The position numbers and the translations under genes are program-made. DNA of 64,000 bases from Crambe crambe (taxonomy: Eukaryota; Porifera; Demospongiae; Poecilosclerida; Crambeidae): assembly GCA_963924555.1 (NCBI GenBank), contig OZ004586.1, forward strand, positions 4,608,501 through 4,672,500, read 5' to 3'. The notes under the pieces were generated by a model. That model was not told the DNA's origin, ran no database searches, and worked only from the letters and a program-made list of their open reading frames with translations. This document shows, one piece after another, positions 57,501 through 64,000 of the stretch (position 1 is the first letter of the stretch; each line of letters opens with the position of its first letter).

Positions 57501-57780
57501 TCAAGTTTGAATAAGCCGCAGGAGCACAAACAGGTAGGAGTGAAATAAAAATGAGAAAACTGCCCCCGTCAGGTGGGTGTGGTGGAAAACAGTGCAATGA
57601 TAGGTGCAAGGTCCAGGAAGGGTCTTTTCGATATCTTCCTTGGTCATCTCTTGTCCTTGGATGTGTTCATTCACATAGGGTAGTAGACTCGCATAGGCTG
57701 CATGGGATGCTGCCAAAACACAGGTCTGGTCATTTCTTTGAATAGTGACTGTATTGCCTTGGTACCTCTTTGGCCAAAGT
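57501..57780 (-). CDS. Unrecognised frame near the right TIR
   Basis: The minus frame is open from about 57780 to 57501 and reads RNDQTCVLAASHAAYASLLP then NEHIQGQEMTKEDIEKTLPG and a hydrophobic tail. No family recognised. It may be the last exon or a remnant of a gene of the 6970 bp element, lying 20-300 bp inside its right TIR. The start was not defined. Confidence 0.25.
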
Positions 57781-57800
57781 CCAGGGCTGTGTCCCAGATC

Positions 57801-57894
57801 TTTGCAATCAAGCGCGCATGCGCATTTTTGACTTCGTGCGCAAAAGTTTATCGTGGTCCGGTGGTCCGGTCCGGTCCGTGTTTTAGTCAGACCC
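57801..57894 (-). repeat. Right terminal inverted repeat of the 6970 bp element
   Basis: Exact reverse complement of 50925-51018. Confidence 0.9.
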
Positions 57895-57902
57895 CGCGAA
57901 TC

Positions 57903-58012
57903 TCCTCCTCGCGTTTAGCCGTCTCTTCCTCACGTCGTCGGCGTTCTTCGCGAATCTCCTCCTCGCGTTTAGCATTTTCCTCTTCTCTGAGCCTGCGTTG
58001 TTCAGCTAGCTA
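57903..58012 (-). pseudogene. gag: gag N-terminal coiled-coil, displaced part
   Basis: Continuation of the gag frame that is cut at 50924. It reads LAEQRRLREEENAKREEEIR and then the same REERRRREEETAKREEE unit as on the other side. It proves that the 6970 bp element inserted into this gag. The sequence ends at the left terminus of the next transposon; the expected 5' gag and LTR are not found beyond that transposon's far end. Confidence 0.85.
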
Positions 58013-58171
58013 TGGTGGCTTTTTAGGGCCACTTCCTTCAATTCCAGTTCCACTCTACTGCCACTCTACTTCCACTCTGTCATAGCAATTTCCACTCTAC
58101 TTCCACTCTGTCATGCCGATTTACACTCTACTTCCACTCCAATTCCACTCTATTTCCACTCTGCTTCCACT
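58013..58171 (+). repeat. Left TIR of the 5327 bp transposon
   Basis: Identical to the reverse complement of 63181-63339, with repeated TTCCACTCTACTTCCACTCT units. Confidence 0.9.
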
Positions 58172-58427
58172 CTATTGTGCATGCGCAAAAACTCGTACAC
58201 GTGGACATTTCTTGATGGCTGAAGTCTTGATGGCTGAAGAGAGAGGGACCAAAACTACTTCTAAACGAGAAGAAGGTTGGTTAATATGTAGTCCTCTTCT
58301 TTCTTTTTTACTGCTAGCTCTATTTTAGCCTTAGCTAATTATATGCGGATTGCAAGGCAGAAAAAGAAACTACCCAACTGCAGCAATGAACCTGACCCAT
58401 TACAGGGACAAATGCTTGTAAGTTAAA

Positions 58428-61371
58428 ATGGAGCTGCTTAAGCCAAATAGCTACCCATCTATGCAGATCAGTATTGGAAGGATGGAGTATGATTTTGAGA
58501 AGATGAGAGGTATTATGGATAGATCATTTGCATCCATCAAAATTGCCTTCCACAAAGATAGCGCTTCTTTGGACGTGCTCAACAAGTGCTGTGAAACTGT
58601 TTGGGGCAGTAAAAAAAGGAACTATGAGTATTTTTTAGCCGATGGATCTGGCATAGAAATTGATTCCTGCTCATTTGACCTCAATTTGCCAGATGGTTCT
58701 AAGGAAACCTTGCCTTGGACTTTGAGTAACTACCTCAGAGTTTCAAATGTGAAATATCCCTCTCGTGTACGTTTGTATTGTGTGAGGAAGCTTCGTACTG
58801 GTATGTCAGCTTTAAACAAGTAATACATTTTAGCTATATATTTATAATAATAAACAGGGAAAGGATCAGATCAAAAAAAAATCATCGAAAAAAAAAGTTG
58901 CTGATGCAGGTAATATTAAATACATACAATGAGTCATGGCTGATAATTATAATCACAATAGTACAAAGAAAGAGGTCGGCTGAAGAAGTAAATGAACCAG
59001 GTTGGAATATAGCTAGCAACTATTATTGACATAGTTTTAGTAGTGTACATAAATAGCACAAAAAAGATGTTCTACGAACTCTCAACAGACCCCACCTGGT
59101 TATTTTGAAGTAACTTTTGTGACCAAAAAGAAGAGTCTGTATCGTGATGTCTATGTATTTTCATGTGGAATGACACAACAAACTGTTTTGTCCAATCATT
59201 ATGATGATGACATTGAAAGGATGATGGAGGTTCGTGATTATATTGAGGAGTCACCTGATGATCTGCATCTCTTTGAAGATAATCCTCTGGAAAGTGACTC
59301 TTTCTTGTATGAAATAGACACTGGTGAAAGTAAGTGGCCTCATGATCATTCCCATCCAGCTGTATTATGTAAACTCCTGTATACAGAAGTATTTTCATTC
59401 ATTGATGATATGGATTCTAACAGTGGTGAAGTGAAATATGTTACTCCTAATGCAGGTAACTAAGTATACCATTTCTGTGATAAAGTGCATGATAGAATAA
59501 TTATTCCTACTAGAATCAGAATTTGATGTATGGAGTGGATGCTATGCTATATCCAGAGTAGCACTCCTGGCCTGCATTGCTTTGAATGGCTATCACGGGA
59601 TAGCTACCTATGGTTGGCAATGCAATAGTTCACCATTATCGAATGTTACACCCCTTCAGTACTGTTCTGCTGCTGGTACATATACGTGCACTGTGTCATG
59701 TGCAGAATTCATAACTGCTCGTCAATTTATAGTTGAAGGTAATGGGCCTAGAGCAAGCTTGATAGTATAATGCAATTCTTACACTGTACTATTGTTTTCA
59801 CAGGTGCAGAACATAAATTTACAGCAAAGCTTAATGAAGGTGAACATATCCTGTTACCTGTATTGTAGCATTCTATTCCCTATAGAAACATTATAATAAA
59901 TTGCAATGCCACACCCTCTTTCCCTTCCTGTTTCTGTGATTCCAAGCTGCGAGCAAACGACTAACAAATGAACTAACAAAAACAACTTCAAGCCTTTTCC
60001 CCCCTAATAATCATGCTTTCTCTATAGAGATGTTATAGTGTACCACTTCCTCCAACTACCCAGACCAGTAGTTATCACTACACAGTATTGAACTCTTTTT
60101 GAAGTCTTAACTGCCAAACCACAGTTATAATTAGTTATTACAACATTGCTGGTAATGGGGAAAATTATGTGCCTGTCACAATTATTATTATCATCATTGA
60201 CAACAGACTGTACAACCCGAAATGAGCCAGATGGCGTGCAATCTGAAGTGGAGGTCATAGGAGATGATATATTGACAAAGTCTGCATCTGCCACCAAAGA
60301 TAGCAAGTATGTGGCAGCAGAGGATTTTGCTCACATTATTGAGTCTTGTAAGAGTGAGTTATAGTATTCTTTTATGGCAATATTAATAACCCATTTATAA
60401 ACAGATCCAATGGGTATAAAGTTAATAGAATTGGTAGGAGGAGGAGCATTTGGGCAGGTATATAAGGCAGTTTGGAGGGGAAGTGTTGTTGCTGCTAAGG
60501 TTCTTCATGGAAACATGAAAGTTATTGAGAATGAATTGAATGTGTACAGGTAAATCTCATGTTTTCCACAAAATGAATGAATCCTAATGAATGTGTAACT
60601 ATAATAATGAATGATTTATAGAACATAACACCATCCAAATGTATTGACATTTATGGGGATGGTTGAAGAGCCAGGAAAAGTCATACTGATTACAAACTTT
60701 ATAGCAGGACTGAATTTATTTGACTTAATGCATTCAGATAAGAAGGTGAACAAAATTTTCAGCTAGCTAGCTATAGCTAGCACTTATGGTAATCACACTG
60801 ACAATTATTTTTGTTTCAGATTGTACTTGACTTCAAAGAAAAGATATTTATCGTTCAGCAAATTGCCCAAGCTTTGGTATTTATGCACACATATGATCCA
60901 CCTATTGTTCATCTCGACCTCAAGCCGGAGAATATACTTGTAGGCTGCTAGATTATTTTACATACTCACCATCATTATAATTAACAGGTTGAATTAGTTA
61001 CATATCGTGTATCTGTTGCTGATTTTGGACTAAGCAAAATCATTCCCACACTAGGAGCTGGCCGTACCACAATGCAGGCTGGAACACCTGCATTTCAGCC
61101 TCCAGAGCAGTTGAGAGGAGAACTCTGTGGTGTCGGAAGCGATGTATATGCTTTGGGATGCATAATTACAGAAGTATTCGGAGAGAAGTAAATTTGGAAT
61201 GGTTTAGCACCACATACGATCATTTTGAAAGTTGCAGGGGGCTCGTATCCTGACATATCTCATCTTTCTCCTGGAGTGAAGGAAATAGTGCAGATATGCT
61301 TTGTTCCAGTAGAGCAAAGGGCATCTGCTGCAGATGTGTTGGGTGCAATCTGCAATAGCCTTCTAGATTAA
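58428..61371 (+). pseudogene. Kinase with Ig-like and novel N-terminal domain, stops in frame
   Basis: Exons: 58428-58800, 58858-58909, 58962-59000, 59089-59455, 59514-59738, 59804-59839, 60207-60353, 60405-60549, 60622-60745, 60820-60939, 60988-61371; about 670 codons. Exon 1 encodes an unassigned domain (YEYFLADGSGIEIDSCSFDL, LPWTLSNYLRVSNVKYPSRV). Exon 5 is Ig-like (YGWQCNSS, YCSAAGTYTCTVSC). Exons 8-11 are a protein kinase nearest the TKL/RIPK style: GGGAFGQVYKAVW, VAAKVL (Lys), VHLDLKPEN (His-Leu-Asp where HRD is usual), VADFGLSK and GTPAFQPPEQL. Lesions: TAA at 60626-60628 where THHPNVL needs a Leu, TAA at 61189-61191 before IWNGLAPH, an extra A in the A-run of exon 2, and a phase clash at exon 4. 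Start 58428 has a good context (AAAATGG). Confidence 0.75.
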
Positions 61372-61486
61372 CTATTATTCATTTCATACCAGTGGTTCAT
61401 CATACTAGCTAGCTATAGCTATTGAATTGATCTCAGATTCATTGTTCATTCTTATCTCAGATTCATACATGTTTGTTATTTATGGT

Positions 61487-63147
61487 TCATTGTACCATGG
61501 AATTAATGTTATTCAGCAAATCAAAATACAATTCTAATGCTTCTGTTGGAGTTTCCGGCAGATGAAGGTCTTCTTCTTCCATAATAATGTGTGCCAAATT
61601 AGTAAATTCTCTACTAGTAGGTGGTAGCTTTTCACAGGCATATTGCCAACACAACTGTAAGTCACCATCAGTACATTCACAAGAATGGTCTTCATGACCT
61701 ATTATACATAAAAATATTTAGTGAATTACATTATCATTGTGTTAGCTAACCTCTAATTTCAGGCAGATAAAAAAGCTCATCTGGGATTCCATCAACACAA
61801 GTACTGGTGTTATGCCTAATTCGGTGCATGTTCCAAGCAGTCACCATTTTGTCCAGATCAGCCTGGATTAGATTGGTGAAGGCAAATTTCAGGCAATCCC
61901 TACATGAAGTTGATGCATCATAGTCACTTCATGTTTTAGCAAAATATCCTTACCTCTGGGTGGAGTCTGAATCATCATAGTAACCTTCATCTCGAAGCAT
62001 CTACAATATTCTTACTATTGTCATTTATAACAGTACTTTATTACTAAGTTTCACCTTAAAGAAGCGAATCCAGAATCCAGTACACCACTGATAAAGATGC
62101 CCCCACCAACGTTCAATTCTCTGATAAGAAATGCGATTAGCTAGTTAGTCTAAACTTCTCTGATAATTCTCACTTGATTACTGACTGATCTCCCATAGCG
62201 AAATGAATTTCGAGCGAAGTCATCACTACACTGATGCCTCAAGAAAGGTTGCATAAATGCAATTTTTGCATTTTCTGTGCCCCTGTCTGCACGAACAACT
62301 TTAGGACAACCTATTTGCATGTGATTAATTATTGATTATAAACTATAGATATTGAGTAGCTAAGAGTATTCTTACCATACTTCTTGACAGCATCCAGATA
62401 GAAGCCAGCAATGACTTTTGAATCTTTGTTTGTAGGGCATACTTCCAACCATAAAATTTTGCGGGAATATCTATTATGAAACACAAAATTAATGTACATA
62501 CATGCATCCATGTAATTAATTACCCATCAATTCCTCCATGAATAGCAAAGTCAAAAGGTAGCAACTTGTCATTGCCATCTATGTGCCAGCAATAGTTAGG
62601 GCCCTATCAACACCATAATAATATTATTATCAAGCTGTACACTAAGTTAGGGGTTATCCACCTTGGATGAGTAAACTCTCCTTTTTAATCTATTTTTCTT
62701 TCTAGAATTTACACCTTCGGGATCAATATAAGAAAGCATTATTCGAACTTCTTCTCTACAAGAGGAGTTGATATTGAACCAATAGAGCTTAGTTATTGCA
62801 GAGTTAACCTTGATATACTCAGTTTGTATCTCTGCTGTAGTCGAAAGTGCATGGCACGATATCCTAATGATGAGCCAGACTGGGAGAGTTCAAACTACAG
62901 AAATAGCTAAATAGGTGACTGTCCAGCTAGCTAAAACTTTGATATAATGTACCTGTACGTTTTGAAAGGCCCTTGCAATATCTGTTTGTACACCTCTCCT
63001 TCTGAGACCCATTATATGCAAAGTACGTTTTAAAGTTCTCAGTGATACAATGATCCCATGAAGACTAGCCAGAAAGCATAATATCAGGTTATAAGAGTAC
63101 CCTGCTTCAAAATACAGCCTAACTAAACTTCTTGCATCATCATCCAT
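61487..63147 (-). CDS. Integrase-core (IS3-like eukaryotic) transposase, ten exons
   Basis: Exons, 5' to 3': 62953-63147, 62809-62894, 62662-62755, 62524-62603, 62376-62470, 62174-62310, 62055-62120, 61954-62000, 61751-61899, 61487-61698. All joins are GT-AG and in phase; 386 residues, no stop. The N-terminal part is a helix-turn-helix (YSYNLILCFLASLHGIIVSL, RTLKRTLHIMGLRRRGVQ). The core has NYCWHIDGNDKL (Asp), ILWLEVCPTNKDSKVI, VVRADRGTEN (Asp) and SNQRIERWWGHL (Glu), a DDE triad with 39 residues between the second Asp and Glu. This fits the animal integrase-core family that resembles bacterial IS3 transposases. It lies 34 bp from the right TIR and is most likely the enzyme that moves the 5327 bp element. 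Confidence 0.85.
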
Positions 63148-63180
63148 TCTTCAACTCTTAAATTAGCTAATCAGGAACAA

Positions 63181-63339
63181 AGTGGAAGCAGAGTGGAAAT
63201 AGAGTGGAATTGGAGTGGAAGTAGAGTGTAAATCGGCATGACAGAGTGGAAGTAGAGTGGAAATTGCTATGACAGAGTGGAAGTAGAGTGGCAGTAGAGT
63301 GGAACTGGAATTGAAGGAAGTGGCCCTAAAAAGCCACCA
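63181..63339 (-). repeat. Right TIR of the 5327 bp transposon
   Basis: Exact reverse complement of 58013-58171. Its inner edge is 34 bp upstream of the transposase start codon, so it probably carries the transposase promoter. Confidence 0.9.
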
Positions 63340-63341
63340 TA

Positions 63342-63733
63342 TATATGTTGTGTGTGCATATCATATACATAAAAATGGATCCATAGAGTGTTTGAAGTAT
63401 TCAAGCAATAGAAATGGTTTGAACTGATGCACATGAAATAATATGGAAAATTAATTACGCGATGACGTCACACCGGAAGTTGAATGAGCGATTCCGGAAG
63501 TGTCACTATCTTTAAAAGGTAGGGAATTAAGTTACCATTGTGTTTGTACTGCCTACATAATTCCTCAGTAAAATATTATGCCTTGAAGTACATAGTGTAG
63601 CTACAATAAGGACTATCATTTTCAAGAAAGAAGCTTGGTCATTTCACACTCTATTGCATGTAGAAGTTCACAATTGCAGCATGTAGCTAGCATGCTCTAT
63701 TCAACAAATGGCCCACCCTCCAATATAGCTAAC
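63342..63733. other. Flank of the transposon
   Basis: No gag or LTR sequence of the Gmr1-like element was seen here, although the other flank of the 5327 bp element is gag. No gene was recognised. Confidence 0.5.
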
Positions 63734-63964
63734 TTATGAAACAACATCAAAATCAGTGTACAGAAGGCTATTATTGTCATTGTCTTGCTCTGAGTCACAA
63801 AAAACATGGCTTAGAATTTCATTGACTTCATCGTCACCTTCAATGTCTTCTTCGTCACTTGTTTCAACCATTTCCTTTTTGTAGTCATTCATTTCTTCCA
63901 GTTCATATGATGAAGATCTTCGTCTTTCTGTTCCTGGTGATATGTGATATGTGTTGGTACTCAT
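63734..63964 (-). CDS. Small acidic protein or gene fragment
   Basis: A 76-codon minus frame from ATG 63964 in a good context (GGCCATGAG) to a stop at 63734. It is rich in Glu, Asp and Ser (EMVETSDEEDIEGDDEVNEI) with Arg/Ser near the start. No domain recognised. It could be a short complete protein, the N-terminal exon read into an intron, or chance. The window ends 36 bp upstream. Confidence 0.35.
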   Translation of the reverse strand: MSTNTYHISPGTERRRSSSYELEEMNDYKKEMVETSDEEDIEGDDEVNEILSHVFCDSEQDNDNNSLLYTDFDVVS

Positions 63965-64000
63965 GGCCCAAAGGCTCGCCTCCTCTCATCATTCAACTCT

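Larger units (their letters stand above)
50925..57894. mobile_element. 6970 bp DNA transposon with 94 bp TIRs, 8 bp TSD
   Basis: Both ends carry the same 94 bp in inverted orientation (50925-51018 and 57801-57894), starting GGGTCTGACTAAAACACGG and including tandem CGGACCGGACC units. CGCGAATC lies directly outside both ends (50917-50924 and 57895-57902), an 8 bp target duplication inside the gag coding sequence. Inside: a BEN-domain gene (+), a Tc1-like transposase (-), a 1.19 kb foldback element and a hairpin. An 8 bp duplication does not fit Tc1/mariner (TA), so the true mobilising enzyme of the outer TIRs may be absent, degenerate or elsewhere. Identical TIRs suggest recent activity. Confidence 0.9.
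46193..58012 (-). mobile_element. Gmr1-like Ty3/gypsy retrotransposon, interrupted
   Basis: Read on the minus strand: gag N-terminal coiled part (58012-57903), an inserted 6970 bp transposon, the rest of gag with zinc knuckles and protease, integrase, then reverse transcriptase and RNase H, polypurine tract and 3' LTR. The order PR-INT-RT-RH, with nothing after RNase H but the tract and LTR, is that described for Gmr1-like elements, a Ty3/gypsy branch with copia-like order. The 5' LTR is not in this window: the left border of the 58013-63339 transposon cuts the gag sequence. PR, INT and RT share one reading frame with two stop codons. Confidence 0.85.
58013..63339. mobile_element. 5327 bp DNA transposon with 159 bp TIRs and a kinase cargo gene
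   Basis: 58013-58171 and 63181-63339 are identical inverted repeats of 159 bp, starting TGGTGGCTTTTTAGGGCCAC and containing about ten CCACTCTACT-type units. TA lies outside both ends (58011-58012 and 63340-63341), the only possible target duplication. Inside are a kinase gene on plus (58428-61371) and an intact integrase-type transposase on minus (61487-63147), convergent, 115 bp apart. Perfect TIRs argue for recent mobility. The left flank is gag sequence and the right flank is not, so a longer target duplication may have been lost by recombination. Confidence 0.85.

Overview
This is animal nuclear DNA: AT-rich, with intron-containing genes, GT-AG splice sites and a dense load of decayed transposons. 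The gene families (ZU5 plus Death-domain genes, Roc-type GTPases with the DVGGQPEFQ motif, HIRAN-like genes, a multi-membrane family with a C-x-C head) and the many TAGCTAGC runs point to a demosponge, probably Amphimedon or a relative. The species is inferred, not proven. I recognised no rRNA, tRNA or CRISPR array.

Layout. 1-17 kb: old duplicated sequence with three plus-strand Death-domain exons (7.4, 14.4 and 15.4 kb), a broken fourth copy (16.6 kb), a decayed Helitron/PIF1-type repeat, palindromes, and a 646 bp inverted-repeat transposon visible by empty-site comparison. 19-23 kb: a hairpin insertion, a repeat family ending in a hairpin, a dead pogo/jerky-type transposase and a frameshifted HIRAN-Ulp1 gene. 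23.1-27.8 kb: a complete but dead Ty3/gypsy element with about 210 bp LTRs, 4 bp target duplications (CAAG) and a deleted reverse transcriptase core. 28.9-31 kb: a HIRAN fragment and a broken Roc GTPase gene. 32.7-37.1 kb: the best host gene, 12 exons with consistent phases encoding ZU5, a UPA-like region, a helical region and a C-terminal Death domain. 38.6-40.7 kb: repeats with large palindromes. 40.9-45 kb: a broken multi-membrane gene and a secreted glycosidase-like gene with one frameshift.

46.2-63.3 kb is a nested transposon complex. A minus-strand Ty3/gypsy element has integrase upstream of reverse transcriptase (Gmr1-like order). Its gag is split by a 6970 bp element with identical 94 bp inverted repeats and an 8 bp target duplication. 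Inside that lie an intact six-exon BEN-domain gene, an intact two-exon Tc1-like transposase and a 1.19 kb foldback element with a 9 bp target duplication. Next comes a 5327 bp element with identical 159 bp inverted repeats. It encodes an intact ten-exon integrase-type transposase and, convergent to it, a kinase gene with an Ig-like domain and a novel N-terminal domain that now has two in-frame stops.

The most interesting signal is this pair of transposons that each carry a spliced non-transposase gene (BEN protein; kinase) convergent with a spliced transposase. The integrase-first retroelement that hosts the first of them, and forms at least the left flank of the second, comes next.
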